This document shows positions 1-9,131 of a stretch of DNA of 64,000 bases, piece after piece. The notes under the pieces were generated by a model. That model was not told where the DNA came from, ran no database searches, and was given only the letters and a program-made list of their open reading frames with translations. The stretch's first letter is position 1; each line of letters starts with the position of its first letter. Made by a program: the position numbers and the translations under genes. Source of the DNA: Nitrospira sp. SG-bin1 (GTDB lineage: Bacteria; Nitrospirota; Nitrospiria; Nitrospirales; Nitrospiraceae); the NCBI GenBank assembly GCA_002083365.1, contig LVWS01000025.1, positions 20,649-84,648 of the forward strand, written 5' to 3'.

Positions 1-1
1 G

Positions 2-466
2 GCTGATCGGATCATTGACACATCCGATCTGACCGTCCATGAGCTGGGGGAGTTGCTTGCGAAACAGTTTCAGCGGGAATCATCGGATAGGCGTTTGACG
101 ATCTCTCTCATGACCTTCGGATATAAATTCGGGGTGCCGTATGACATTGATTTGTTATTTGATGTACGATTTCTTAAAAATCCGTTTTTCCTACCCGAGC
201 TCAAGCCGCTTTCAGGAGATGATCCGCTGGTCCGGAATTTTGTCCTGACAGACCCAGACGCCGTTTCACTTATGGAGCATCTCGAAGGTCTGCTGAAGTT
301 TCTCTTGCCACTATTCCAGCGAGAGCGGCGTAGTTATCTAACCGTCGGTATTGGATGTACCGGTGGGCGCCATCGTTCGGTCGCAATTGCCGGCCGTCTC
401 CGAGAAAGCCTGGTCGCCCTGGGGTACGATGTCGGTCTCAAACACCGCGATATCGACAAGACATAA
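2..466 (+). CDS. rapZ: RNase adapter protein RapZ, C-terminal part (partial at window edge)
   Basis: The frame is open from the first bases of the window, so the N-terminal P-loop half lies outside. What is visible is the conserved C-terminal RapZ/YvcJ domain: a block reading SLMTFGYKFGVPYDIDLLFDVRF, seen in shorter form as FGYKFG and DLLFDVRF, then KNPFF, and the signature GCTGGRHRSV close to the end. In the known family this domain binds small RNAs or nucleotide sugars and steers RNase E, or acts as a GTP/ATP-binding regulator. The gene ends at 466 and is followed by a fresh promoter, so it belongs to an upstream unit, often with hpr and PTS genes in other bacteria (not visible here). Confidence 0.93.
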   Translation, partial: ADRIIDTSDLTVHELGELLAKQFQRESSDRRLTISLMTFGYKFGVPYDIDLLFDVRFLKNPFFLPELKPLSGDDPLVRNFVLTDPDAVSLMEHLEGLLKFLLPLFQRERRSYLTVGIGCTGGRHRSVAIAGRLRESLVALGYDVGLKHRDIDKT

Positions 467-526
467 GCCATTGCTCAAATAACGGCAATGGCGTTCCTAC
501 CGTAATTTTCACTTCCGGCCGCTTTC

Positions 527-554
527 TTGACAGGTAGAGCATATTGACTATACT
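527..554 (+). promoter_or_regulatory. sigma-70-type promoter of the pil operon
   Basis: A perfect -35 box TTGACA (527-532) and a -10 box TATACT (549-554) are separated by 16 bases in an AT-richer gap after rapZ. Transcription would start near 561, about 40 bases before the MerR-like gene, which lies 15 bases from pilM. This is one of the best promoter matches in the window and suggests strong, housekeeping expression of the pil genes. Confidence 0.7.
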
Positions 555-602
555 TAATTTCGTTAGTATCAAAAAGGCTCATAACCCCGTGTAATTACTG
601 AC

Positions 603-815
603 GTGAAAAAGCCTAAGCCAACATCTAATTTAACAGGTATCAAAGCCTATCAAGTATGCGACTTATTTGACATTTCAAAGGCAACACTCTTCCGCTGGGA
701 ACGGGAAGGAGTCATTACTCAACCAGCCAGGGATTGGAGGAACTGGAGACTGTATACCAGGAAGAATGTTGACGAAATCGAAAAAATTATTCGCGCTCGG
801 AAGGCTGTCATGTAA
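603..815 (+). CDS. small MerR-type helix-turn-helix protein
   Basis: A 70-residue protein with a GTG start. Residues 13-60 match a MerR-type winged helix-turn-helix: AYQVCDLFDISKATLFRWE is the helix-turn-helix, and WRLYTRKNVDEIEKII is the wing and following helix. Full MerR regulators continue with a long coiled coil and an effector domain; here nothing follows, so this is a DNA-binding domain alone. It is the first gene behind the strong promoter at 527-554 and ends 15 bases before pilM, so it is very likely cotranscribed with the pil genes and may control them. An excisionase-like role is possible for such short proteins, but no mobile element is nearby. Start choice is moderately sure; no strong ribosome site is seen. 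Confidence 0.75.
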   Translation: MKKPKPTSNLTGIKAYQVCDLFDISKATLFRWEREGVITQPARDWRNWRLYTRKNVDEIEKIIRARKAVM

Positions 816-830
816 GGTGAGAAGTAACGC

Positions 831-1937
831 ATGTTGACTTCATTCAAAAAGCTCGTGGAAACCGATATTCTCACCATGCTGACTCCTCGTCGGCAATTGG
901 TGGGGCTCGATATCGGATCAAGTTCCATCAAGGTTGCTCAACTCAAGGAAAGTAAGGGGCGGTATTATCTTCAAAAATTCGGGATGAAACCGCTGGAGCC
1001 TGAAGTGATTGTGGATGGTACGGTCATGGACGAAGGGCGTGTGGTCTCAACGATCCAAGAATTGTTTCAGGAGGCCAACGTCAAAAATAAACATGTCGCC
1101 ATCTCGATTTCCGGGCATGCCGTTATTGTGAAGAAGATCAGTCTGCCACCCATGCCGGACGAAGAACTGGAGGGGCAGGTGAAATTGGCGGCTGAACAGT
1201 ACATTCCGTTCGATATTAACGAAGTGAACATCGACTTTCATGTTTTGTCTCCTGATGCATCGGAAGATCAGCAGGGAGATATGTCGGTCATTCTCGTTGC
1301 CGCGAAGAAGGACAAGATTAATGAGCTGACCGAGCTTGTGAAGGCCGCAGGACTCGTTCCTATGGTCATGGATGTCGACGCGTTTGCCGTGGAGAATATG
1401 CACGCCATCAACTATCCGATGGCACAAGAGGAAACGACGGCGCTGGTGAATCTAGGCGCAAGCGTGATGAATGTGAACATCATCCGTGCCGGGTCGTCAT
1501 TGTTTACGCGAGATATCCCGTTGGGGGGGAATCGGTACACCGAGGCGATTCAACGCGAGATGGGCTTCTCGTTCGAAGAAGCGGAAGAAAACAAGAAAAA
1601 AGATCGAGCTGGCGATTCTGGTGAAATACCGCTCGCCGGCGTTATGGACAGTGTGAATGCGGAGGTCGCATCCGAGATTGCCAGGACTGTGGACTACTTC
1701 AAGACGTCGACCGCCAATGCCGAGCTCAGTCGGGTGCTCGTCTGTGGTGGAGTGGCTCGGGCACGAGGGTTGATTCAGCAGCTTGGCGATCGCATGCAGT
1801 TACCGGTAGAGATGGCAGACCCCTTCGCCGAGATCGATATCACGGGGTGTGACATCGACCCTGACTTATTGGCAGACTGGGCTCCATCGGCAGCCGTCGG
1901 TATCGGATTGGCGTTGAGAGCGGTGGGGGACAGATGA
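831..1937 (+). CDS. pilM: type IV pilus inner-membrane platform protein PilM
   Basis: A 368-residue actin-fold protein. The phosphate-1 loop GLDIGSSSIKVAQL sits near residues 25-38, and the region around LVCGGVARARGL near residue 300 fits the adenosine-binding part of the PilM/FtsA fold. PilM is cytoplasmic, binds ATP and the N-terminal tail of PilN, and links the pilus motor to the envelope parts PilN-PilO-PilP-PilQ. The start at 831 has a ribosome site (AAGGTGAG) just before it; the next ATG at 876 would give the more usual family N-terminus, but lacks such a site. The stop overlaps the start of pilN (ATGA), indicating translational coupling. Confidence 0.95.
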   Translation: MLTSFKKLVETDILTMLTPRRQLVGLDIGSSSIKVAQLKESKGRYYLQKFGMKPLEPEVIVDGTVMDEGRVVSTIQELFQEANVKNKHVAISISGHAVIVKKISLPPMPDEELEGQVKLAAEQYIPFDINEVNIDFHVLSPDASEDQQGDMSVILVAAKKDKINELTELVKAAGLVPMVMDVDAFAVENMHAINYPMAQEETTALVNLGASVMNVNIIRAGSSLFTRDIPLGGNRYTEAIQREMGFSFEEAEENKKKDRAGDSGEIPLAGVMDSVNAEVASEIARTVDYFKTSTANAELSRVLVCGGVARARGLIQQLGDRMQLPVEMADPFAEIDITGCDIDPDLLADWAPSAAVGIGLALRAVGDR

Positions 1938-2488
1938 TTCGTATTAACCTCCTGCCAGGTGGCCCGAAGGGTCGAACAGCCAAACCCCAATATGATGTGC
2001 GAGCACAGGCTCTGCTCGGCGTCGGAGTGATTCTGGTTACGTTGGCCGGCTGTTGGTGGTATTCGGCCTCTTTGGACAGCGAGCTTGAAGCCCGACAGGA
2101 GGAAAAGCGAGAAAAAGAAAAGCAAGTGGCTCAGCTCAAAGAACAGGTCAAGCAAGTGCAGGATTTTGAACAAAAGAAAAAACTTCTTGAGGACAAGAAC
2201 CGGATCATCGACCAACTTGAACAATCCAGAATGGGACCGGTGAAGGTCCTCGACCATGTCAGTCAAAGTTTAGAGCCGCTCAAAGTATGGCTTACCCGTC
2301 TGGGCGTGGCATCCGATGTCGTTGAGTTGGAAGGGAAGGCCTTAACGAACGACGACGTGGTGGAATTCGTGAACAACCTGCGACGCACCGATTATTTCAC
2401 CGGCATTAGTTTGCAGGAGAGTAAGGCCGCGGTAGAAAACAAGATCAATTTGTACCAATTTCGTTTGGTGTTTCGTTTGAAGGGGTAG
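1934..2488 (+). CDS. pilN: type IV pilus alignment protein PilN
   Basis: A 184-residue bitopic membrane protein. The first residues MIRINLLPGGPKGR are the classic cytoplasmic tail that binds PilM (consensus INLLP). One membrane segment follows at about residues 25-46, then a charged coiled coil (about 50-95, rich in EKEKQVAQLKEQ) and a ferredoxin-like periplasmic fold at the C-terminus. It pairs with PilO to form the ring between the inner-membrane motor and the secretin. Its start overlaps pilM by 4 bases and pilO begins 2 bases after its stop. Confidence 0.95.
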   Translation: MIRINLLPGGPKGRTAKPQYDVRAQALLGVGVILVTLAGCWWYSASLDSELEARQEEKREKEKQVAQLKEQVKQVQDFEQKKKLLEDKNRIIDQLEQSRMGPVKVLDHVSQSLEPLKVWLTRLGVASDVVELEGKALTNDDVVEFVNNLRRTDYFTGISLQESKAAVENKINLYQFRLVFRLKG

Positions 2489-2490
2489 GG

Positions 2491-3135
2491 ATGGAATTGC
2501 CAAAGTTAAACCTTGACGCGCTTCGCAATGTGCCGGCCTCGCAAAAGGCCGCGCTCTTGTTTCTGCTCGTCGGAGGCATGATTGCCGGGTTCTATTTCTA
2601 CATTGCGGAACCGAAGTCCGCCACCATCACGGCGCTCGAGGCTGAAAATAGCAGGCTTGAAAGTGAAATCCAAACCTTGACCATCAAAGTAAAGCATCTC
2701 GATGAATTGGTCGCCGCGAACAAACAGCTTGAGATTGAATTGGCTAAGAAGAAAGAACGGCTTCCCCCAGAGGAAGAAGCGATTATGCTGTTGAAACAAG
2801 TCTCCGACCTGGGGGTGCGATTGGGACTCGATATCAAACTGTGGAAACCTGGAGCGCAGGCTGAAGATGCGTCGAAACTTTTCGTCAAGATGCCGGTCAG
2901 TGTAGAGGTGGCCGGAGTTTATCACACGGCTGCTCTGTTTTTTGATCGGATCAATCGCCTCCCTCGCATTATTACGGTGTCTGGCTTAAAGATGGGATCT
3001 CCAAAGATTGAGCAAGGACGAATTGTATCGCAAACCACATTTGATCTGGTGGCATACGCCGCACCTCAAGAAAAACCGGTTTCCGGAGCAGCTCCTTCGG
3101 CTAACCCTCCCAAGGTGGCTCAAGTTGGCAATTAG
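2491..3135 (+). CDS. pilO: type IV pilus alignment protein PilO
   Basis: A 214-residue protein with a short cytoplasmic tail, one membrane helix at about residues 22-40 (ALLFLLVGGMIAGFYFYI), a coiled coil at about 48-95, and a periplasmic ferredoxin-like domain (IMLLKQVSDLGVRLGLD onward). This is the normal PilO layout. It forms heterodimers with PilN and contacts the PilP lipoprotein. The extra C-terminal 30 residues are rich in Pro, Ala and Ser and look flexible. The gene is tightly packed between pilN and pilP (2-base gaps), with a purine-rich ribosome site inside the end of pilN. Confidence 0.93.
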   Translation: MELPKLNLDALRNVPASQKAALLFLLVGGMIAGFYFYIAEPKSATITALEAENSRLESEIQTLTIKVKHLDELVAANKQLEIELAKKKERLPPEEEAIMLLKQVSDLGVRLGLDIKLWKPGAQAEDASKLFVKMPVSVEVAGVYHTAALFFDRINRLPRIITVSGLKMGSPKIEQGRIVSQTTFDLVAYAAPQEKPVSGAAPSANPPKVAQVGN

Positions 3136-3137
3136 TC

Positions 3138-3746
3138 ATGAATAAGAAGCCAAGAGAATATACTCGGACCATTGGAGCCAGCGTGGTGTGCGCGTGTGTC
3201 ATCTTTTCAGCCAGCACAGATGCACCGGCGGAGCCTTCGTCCGTTCCTGGGCTAATAGCCCCGATGAGACAAGATGCTCTCAAGTCGTCTTCTGTACCCG
3301 AGATTCCGAGAACGGCACCGCAAGCTATAGAGGCACCACCGTCGGGTTCTAGTTCTTCGACGCTTTCTCAGATTTCCATACCAGACGGTCTCGTTGGAGG
3401 AGGATATGATCCTTCAGGCCGCCGCGATCCATTTGCTCCAATCGTGCAGGAGCTTCAGCCGGGAAAGGCAGATACAACTCTTCCACCATTGCAACGCGTG
3501 ACCCTGACAGAGCTTAACCTTATAGCCATTGTGTGGGGGGCATATGGCTATACCGCTATGGTGCAAACTCCGGAAGGACACGGGTACACAGTTCGGCGAG
3601 GAACGAGGATTGGACAAAACAACGGCGTGGTCAGCGCAATTACCGAGCGAGGGATCATTGTCCAAGAACGGTTTACTGATGTGTATGGCAAGAAGCAGGA
3701 GCGAGAACATGTGAAGCTCCTACATCCCAAAGAGGGCTCAGAATGA
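3138..3746 (+). CDS. pilP: type IV pilus assembly protein PilP
   Basis: A 202-residue exported protein. An N-terminal hydrophobic stretch (about residues 11-30) is a signal peptide; a cysteine (VCACVIF) is present, but a clean lipobox is not, so lipidation is uncertain. A long low-complexity Pro/Ser linker (about 30-90) leads to the motif GRRDPFAPI, which marks the PilP family, followed by a beta-rich domain (LNLIAIVWGAYGYTAMVQTP). PilP docks on the secretin PilQ and on PilNO. The gene overlaps pilQ by 4 bases (ATGA). Position in the operon supports the assignment. Confidence 0.9.
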   Translation: MNKKPREYTRTIGASVVCACVIFSASTDAPAEPSSVPGLIAPMRQDALKSSSVPEIPRTAPQAIEAPPSGSSSSTLSQISIPDGLVGGGYDPSGRRDPFAPIVQELQPGKADTTLPPLQRVTLTELNLIAIVWGAYGYTAMVQTPEGHGYTVRRGTRIGQNNGVVSAITERGIIVQERFTDVYGKKQEREHVKLLHPKEGSE

Positions 3747-5707
3747 AACCACTATCGTTGCACGCAAACCATACTTCGACCGCTGGACGTTTAATCGGAG
3801 TCTGGGGGCTATCGCTAGCGGTGCTCATTGCATGCACCAGCACTCCTGCATTTGCTCAAGGGGTCCGTACGGCAAAGCAAAGCGATGCCGCCCCACGACT
3901 GCTGGCACAGACCGTGACTGCCATTGAGGTCCGCCCTGACACTGATCTGGTGACGATCGTCGTTATCGGGGACGGTCAGCTCTTTCCGGAAACCAATTTT
4001 TTGGATGAATCCCGTTTGATCGTGGATATTCCAGCCGTGTCCTCCACTCTTAAACGATCGGTGGTCCGGGCCGATCACTACTTGCTCAAAAAGGTCAGGG
4101 TGGGAAACCATGCCGATAAGGTCAGACTGGTGTTTGATGTGCCAGAACGACCAGCCTTTTCTCTTACCCGTGAAGACAATAAGGTGTTGATCACACTGAA
4201 ACCGACCGAGCGGAAAACACTCACAGCTGTTGCCACACAGGTTGCTATTGATGAGGGGGGAGGGGGTTCATTCCGGCCCCAGGCCCGCAAGGCGCTGTTC
4301 GAGTCAAGAGATCGCGCAGTCAAGGCAGCGAGAATGGTCGGTCCCAGACAGTCTTCGTTCAAAGTGCAACGGGTACAGATGTCTGGAGAAAATGCTCCGG
4401 TTGAGAAGGATGACCGATCCGATGATCTTGTGGCAGGACAAACGCGATATGTTGGTCGGCGTATCTCGCTCGATTTTCAGCAGGCCGATATTACCAACAT
4501 CCTTCGACTGATCGCCGAGGTCAGCGGCTTCAACATCGTCGTCGGAGAAGGTGTCAAATCAAAGGTCACTATGAAGCTGGTCAGTGTGCCATGGGACCAA
4601 GCGTTGGATATGCTGTTGAAAATGAACGGCCTTGGCATGATTCGCCAAGGGAGCATTGTGTGGGTTGATTCGCTGGCGAATATCGCCAAACAGCAAGATG
4701 AGGAAGCACGGGCCAAAGAATCGAAGACGAAGGCAGAAGAATTGGTAGACCGCGTGTTCTACATTAGAAACCTTCAGTCGCAGGAAGTGATGCAGTCGTT
4801 GCGGAAGTACCTCAGCCCCAGGGGTATCATAGAGTTCAATCTTGGCAGCAACGCACTGATTGTCAGAGAAACCGAATCAAAACTCGCAATCATTAAACAG
4901 CTTGTAGAGGGCCTCGATTTGGAAGTTCCTCAGGTTCAGATTGAGGCACGTATCGTTCAAGCCGACACCGTGTACGCGAGAGGCTTGGGAATTCAGTGGG
5001 GCTTCCAAGCGGGTAATCGCACACCCACGGATTTCTTTGCCCTCTCGAACATTACCGGCCCATTTGGACAGATAGCCGGGACAGGGTCTAGTACGATTGA
5101 TCGGAGTTTTCTGGTTAATTTGCCGGCTCAGGTCGGTGGATTGCCGGCCGTCCCGTCTCTGGGGTGGACCTTTGGGAAGCTGGGTGGTGATTTTGCCTTG
5201 GATATGAGACTCTCGGCTGGGGAGTTGCTCGGGTTGACTAAGGTGATTGCCGCTCCGAAGATCACGACGCTGGACAAGCGAGAAGCGAAGATTTCCCAAG
5301 GTGAATCGATTCCCTTTCAAACCACCTCATTACAAGGTACCCAAACGACATTTGTCGATGCGAACTTGGAACTGAACGTGACGCCACAGATCACGTCGCG
5401 TGATCCGAAAGAAGACGGAAAGAGAATTCTGATGCGTGTGCGGGCGACACGCAATGCCGTCGGAGCACGAAGCAATCCGGCCGGTCCGAGTATCGACCGA
5501 CGCGAAGCTACTACTCAGGTCATTGTCAGAGATGGCGAAACCATGGTGATTGGAGGAGTTTTCGTCGATACTCAAAACAACAATGTTCAAGGCGTTCCCT
5601 ACCTCTCCCGTATGCCGGTTCTCGGATGGTTGTTCAAGAACAAGTCGGAAGGAGTCTCCAAACAAGAATTGCTCATTTTCCTTACGCCAAGTATCATCAA
5701 AACGTAA
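3743..5707 (+). CDS. pilQ: type IV pilus secretin PilQ
   Basis: A 654-residue outer-membrane secretin. It starts with a signal peptide (about residues 1-39, ending AFA). An AMIN domain (about 60-155) should bind peptidoglycan. The STN/N0 domain follows (ISLDFQQADITNILRLIAEV, about 240-300), then an N1 domain (about 330-395) and the secretin core with the C-terminal signature VIGGVFVDTQ and VPYLSRMPVLGWLFKNK. It forms the pore through which the pilus leaves the cell. It is the last gene of the operon and is followed by a clear terminator at 5734. Confidence 0.97.
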   Translation: MKPLSLHANHTSTAGRLIGVWGLSLAVLIACTSTPAFAQGVRTAKQSDAAPRLLAQTVTAIEVRPDTDLVTIVVIGDGQLFPETNFLDESRLIVDIPAVSSTLKRSVVRADHYLLKKVRVGNHADKVRLVFDVPERPAFSLTREDNKVLITLKPTERKTLTAVATQVAIDEGGGGSFRPQARKALFESRDRAVKAARMVGPRQSSFKVQRVQMSGENAPVEKDDRSDDLVAGQTRYVGRRISLDFQQADITNILRLIAEVSGFNIVVGEGVKSKVTMKLVSVPWDQALDMLLKMNGLGMIRQGSIVWVDSLANIAKQQDEEARAKESKTKAEELVDRVFYIRNLQSQEVMQSLRKYLSPRGIIEFNLGSNALIVRETESKLAIIKQLVEGLDLEVPQVQIEARIVQADTVYARGLGIQWGFQAGNRTPTDFFALSNITGPFGQIAGTGSSTIDRSFLVNLPAQVGGLPAVPSLGWTFGKLGGDFALDMRLSAGELLGLTKVIAAPKITTLDKREAKISQGESIPFQTTSLQGTQTTFVDANLELNVTPQITSRDPKEDGKRILMRVRATRNAVGARSNPAGPSIDRREATTQVIVRDGETMVIGGVFVDTQNNNVQGVPYLSRMPVLGWLFKNKSEGVSKQELLIFLTPSIIKT

Positions 5708-5733
5708 CGATTGTTTCAGCTATCAAGGTAGAG

Positions 5734-5775
5734 AAAGCGTGGTGATGCTGAGTAGCTCACCACGCTTTTGTTTTT
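5734..5775 (+). terminator. rho-independent terminator after pilQ
   Basis: A 12-base perfect stem (AAAGCGTGGTGA at 5734-5745, its complement from 5757) encloses an 11-base loop, and T-rich sequence follows (TTTTGTTTTT). It lies 26 bases after the pilQ stop, as expected for the end of the pil operon. Confidence 0.88.
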
Positions 5776-5953
5776 GCTGTCCCAAGGTCATGAGGGATAG
5801 CATGCAGCGCATGATCCGTCGCCCATGCGACGGACACGCCTTTTTAGTGACGCCAGGGCTGTGATACGATGCCCACTCCGTGGATACTTCATAGATAAGT
5901 GTGCTACAGACCTAGCATAATCCGTTATTCCGACTGATGCTTCAGGACATGAA

Positions 5954-7069
5954 ATGAGAGCCATCTTTACCGTTCCCGTTTCATTGGCCGAACGAAGTTA
6001 CGAGATCACGATTCAGGCCGGACTTTTGGAAAAGCTCGGCAGGGAGCTGAAGAAACTAGGAGTCACTGGAAAAGTTGGAATTGTGTCCGATCGGCACGTC
6101 GCTCGCCACTACCTGAAGAGAAGTGTAGAGACAATCAAAAGGCATGGAATGGATCCCATACCGATCATTCTGACGCCCGGAGAACAGTCAAAAACGTTGA
6201 CGACTGTGTCGCAAATCCTCGATGTGTTGGCTCGTCACCGATTCGAGCGGTCCTCTATGCTGTTGGCCCTTGGCGGGGGAGTTGTGGGCGACATGGCCGG
6301 TTTTGCCGCCTCGATCTACCAACGCGGCATTCCCTATATTCAGGTGCCGACGACGCTTGTTGCACAGGTCGATTCCAGCGTCGGAGGAAAGACGGGTGTC
6401 GATCATCGGCTCGGGAAGAACTTGATCGGGTCGTTTTATCAACCGCGCGCCGTATGGATAGATCCGGAGACTCTTCATACCCTGCCTCCTCGGGAATTGG
6501 TGGCCGGGTTTGCCGAGGTGATCAAGTACGGCATCATCGCAGATGAGTCGTTCTTTAACTATCTGCAACGGCATATGTCGGATTTGCGGAAACAAGTTCC
6601 TCGTACAATTGCCACGGTGGTGAAACGATCGTGTGAAATAAAGGCCGAAGTGGTTGCAGCGGATGAGCGAGAATCCGACCGCAGACGGATCCTCAACTAT
6701 GGTCATACCATTGGGCATGCGTTGGAAACGTTGGGGGGATATCAATCACTCGTTCATGGAGAGGCGGTGGGGATTGGGCTCGTGCAAGAAGCCGAACTCG
6801 CCTGTTTCCAAGAGATCTGTTCTGGTGCAGTAGTCGAGGACATTCGGCGCGCTGTGAAGGATGTGGGGCTGAGTGACCGTATGCCGGGGTGGGCACCGCA
6901 GAAGATATGGAAGGCCATGTTGCATGACAAGAAGGTATCTGGAGGGCGAGTCATCGGCGTGTGGCCGGAATGTATCGGACAGGTGCGCATAGGGCCGATT
7001 GAAAGACATGTGTTTGAGCAGTGGTACTCCATGTCTCGAGTCTCCTCTCCTCCTGGTCATGCCTCATGA
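5954..7069 (+). CDS. aroB: 3-dehydroquinate synthase AroB
   Basis: A 371-residue cytoplasmic enzyme that turns DAHP into 3-dehydroquinate, the second step of the shikimate pathway to aromatic amino acids and folate, using NAD and a divalent metal. The NAD and substrate site is clear: GGGVVGDMAGFAASIYQRG, PTTLVAQVDSSVGGKTGVD and LGKNLIGSFYQP (about residues 110-165). Metal ligands are in GFAEVIKYG and NYGHTIGHALE (His of GHTIGH). Length and motifs are normal. It stands between the pil terminator and nadE. A separate promoter is likely in 5776-5953, but no convincing match was found there. Confidence 0.97.
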   Translation: MRAIFTVPVSLAERSYEITIQAGLLEKLGRELKKLGVTGKVGIVSDRHVARHYLKRSVETIKRHGMDPIPIILTPGEQSKTLTTVSQILDVLARHRFERSSMLLALGGGVVGDMAGFAASIYQRGIPYIQVPTTLVAQVDSSVGGKTGVDHRLGKNLIGSFYQPRAVWIDPETLHTLPPRELVAGFAEVIKYGIIADESFFNYLQRHMSDLRKQVPRTIATVVKRSCEIKAEVVAADERESDRRRILNYGHTIGHALETLGGYQSLVHGEAVGIGLVQEAELACFQEICSGAVVEDIRRAVKDVGLSDRMPGWAPQKIWKAMLHDKKVSGGRVIGVWPECIGQVRIGPIERHVFEQWYSMSRVSSPPGHAS

Positions 7070-7163
7070 CGAGTCTTGCCTCAAAGACTGGTGATGCCAT
7101 GAATCGATTTCTTGTGCAGATTGCGTTTGGTTTGCGGGAGTAGGCTGGTTCAACCGGAGCTCT

Positions 7164-8948
7164 ATGCGGACATTGCGAATCGCGATGGCACAGATGAACC
7201 CGATCGTGGGGGACCTGAGTGGCAATGTCCGTCGTATCGCAACTTGGCTCCGAGAGGCGAAGAAAGCAAAGGCCGATCTGGTTGCATTTCCTGAACTGGC
7301 CGTGACCGGTTATCCACCTGAAGATCTTCTACTTAAACCGCAATTTGTGCAAGACAACCGGCGCGCGCTGGGCGAGGTAATCAGAGCCTGTCGAGGCCTT
7401 GTTGTGGTGGTGGGTTATGTGGGGCAAGGCGATCAACGTGAGCAGGCCGCTTCGCGGCAACCAATTATCTCGGCCAGTCAAGATGAACTCTATAATGCTG
7501 CGGCCCTGATTGCCGACGGACGGCTAGTCGGCAGCTATCGAAAATGGTATTTACCGAACTATGGCGTATTCGATGAAAGCCGTTATTTTCGCCCCGGTCG
7601 GAGACTCCCGTTGCTCCTCGTCAACGGAACGACAATCGGGGTGTCCATCTGCGAAGATATTTGGTTACCGGAAGGACCCACCCGTGCACAAGCAGCGGCC
7701 GGCGCAGAAGTGATCATCAACATCAATGCCTCTCCCTTTCATGTCGGGAAGAGCCGGTCGAGGGAACAGATGCTCGCGACGAGAGCGCGTGAGAACGGCG
7801 TCATTGTGACCTATACCAATACTGTTGGAGGACAGGATGAGTTGATCTTTGATGGGAACAGCCTCATCCTGGATCAATCAGGCAACGTGATCGCGCGTGG
7901 CCGTGCATTCGAGGAGGAGTTGCTCGTGGCCGATGTGCCCGTTGATCGTGCCTCACCACGTCATGTGCCTCGTACCCGCAAGACGTCGTTACGTGTCAAG
8001 GACACCTCGGTTGTTGACAGAATAGTGGTAAATATGCCAGCAGCCAAGCGGAAACGGACGAGCATTGTACCGTCGCTGGCGGAACCGTTAGCTGAGATGG
8101 AAGAAGTGTATCAGGCGCTGATCTTGTCCGTGAAAGATTATGTCGGAAAAAACAGGTTCAAGCGTGTTGTCCTCGGGTTGAGCGGTGGAGTGGATTCGGC
8201 ATTGACCGCCGCCATCGCAGTGGATGCGCTGGGGATGAACAATGTACTCGGTGTTTTCATGCCGTCTCCCTATACGTCGCATGAGAGCGAAGAGGATGTT
8301 GCAGAACTCGTGAGGTGTCTCGGTATTGAATTGAAAGTGATTCCAATTGCCCCGACTTTTGATGCCTATCGACAATCACTGGCACACTCATTTGCCGACC
8401 GCCCGGCAGATACGACCGAAGAAAACCTTCAGGCGCGCATTCGTGGGAATATCCTCATGGCTTTGTCCAATAAGTTCGGGTATCTGGTGTTGACCACCGG
8501 GAACAAGAGCGAATTGAGCGTGGGATACGCGACGCTGTACGGCGATATGGCCGGCGGGTTCGCCGTCATCAAGGATGTGCCGAAGACGATGGTCTATGAG
8601 CTGTCGAAGTTCCGTAATGGTCTTGGTCCATCACCTGTGATTCCCAAGCGTACTCTAGACCGACCCCCGAGCGCCGAGTTGAGACCGAATCAAAAAGATG
8701 AAGATTCCCTACCACCGTATCCCATCCTTGATCCCATTCTCCAGGCGTACGTGGGAGAAGATCGCCCGCTCGAGGAGATTGTTGAAGCGGGGTTTGATCG
8801 TGCAACGGTCGCCCGTGTGGTGAGGATGGTTGATAACAGCGAGTTTAAACGGCGTCAGGCACCTATCGGTGCTAAGATCACGCATCGCGCCTTCGGCAAG
8901 GATCGGCGAATGCCGATCACGAGCGGCTACCGTCTCAAGCAGCCATAA
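7164..8948 (+). CDS. nadE: glutamine-dependent NAD+ synthetase
   Basis: A 594-residue two-domain enzyme. The N-terminal nitrilase-type domain frees ammonia from glutamine and shows the triad Glu44 (FPELAVTGYPPE), Lys127 (RKWYLPNYG) and Cys163 (SICEDIW). The C-terminal synthetase domain has the ATP pyrophosphatase loop GLSGGVDSALTA near residue 338 and the motif TTGNKSELSVGYATLYGD. It makes NAD+ from nicotinate adenine dinucleotide, the last step of NAD synthesis. The size is typical for the bacterial long form. It starts 94 bases after aroB; whether both share one mRNA cannot be told from the sequence. Confidence 0.97.
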   Translation: MRTLRIAMAQMNPIVGDLSGNVRRIATWLREAKKAKADLVAFPELAVTGYPPEDLLLKPQFVQDNRRALGEVIRACRGLVVVVGYVGQGDQREQAASRQPIISASQDELYNAAALIADGRLVGSYRKWYLPNYGVFDESRYFRPGRRLPLLLVNGTTIGVSICEDIWLPEGPTRAQAAAGAEVIININASPFHVGKSRSREQMLATRARENGVIVTYTNTVGGQDELIFDGNSLILDQSGNVIARGRAFEEELLVADVPVDRASPRHVPRTRKTSLRVKDTSVVDRIVVNMPAAKRKRTSIVPSLAEPLAEMEEVYQALILSVKDYVGKNRFKRVVLGLSGGVDSALTAAIAVDALGMNNVLGVFMPSPYTSHESEEDVAELVRCLGIELKVIPIAPTFDAYRQSLAHSFADRPADTTEENLQARIRGNILMALSNKFGYLVLTTGNKSELSVGYATLYGDMAGGFAVIKDVPKTMVYELSKFRNGLGPSPVIPKRTLDRPPSAELRPNQKDEDSLPPYPILDPILQAYVGEDRPLEEIVEAGFDRATVARVVRMVDNSEFKRRQAPIGAKITHRAFGKDRRMPITSGYRLKQP

Positions 8949-9131
8949 TTTGCACTGATTCTGTATCCTAATCATGTAACGCTTGCCGTTCGGCTCTCCG
9001 GATTCCGAATGGAAACGAAGAGTGCGATGGTCTCCTCTCACCGTACTCAATCAATGCACGGAGCGTGGGCCATACTAGGTTTAGCCAATTGTAAGGGATT
9101 TAAGGATTTCCACGTTGAGTGAGAGAAGAGG

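Noticed and set aside
5838..5953. Promoter for aroB (TACGAT, CATAAT candidates).
   Set aside because: No -35 hexamer with reasonable match stands at 16-18 bases from either candidate.
8949..9131. Structured RNA or riboswitch between nadE and glnB.
   Set aside because: No long stem or known conserved core could be found by eye.
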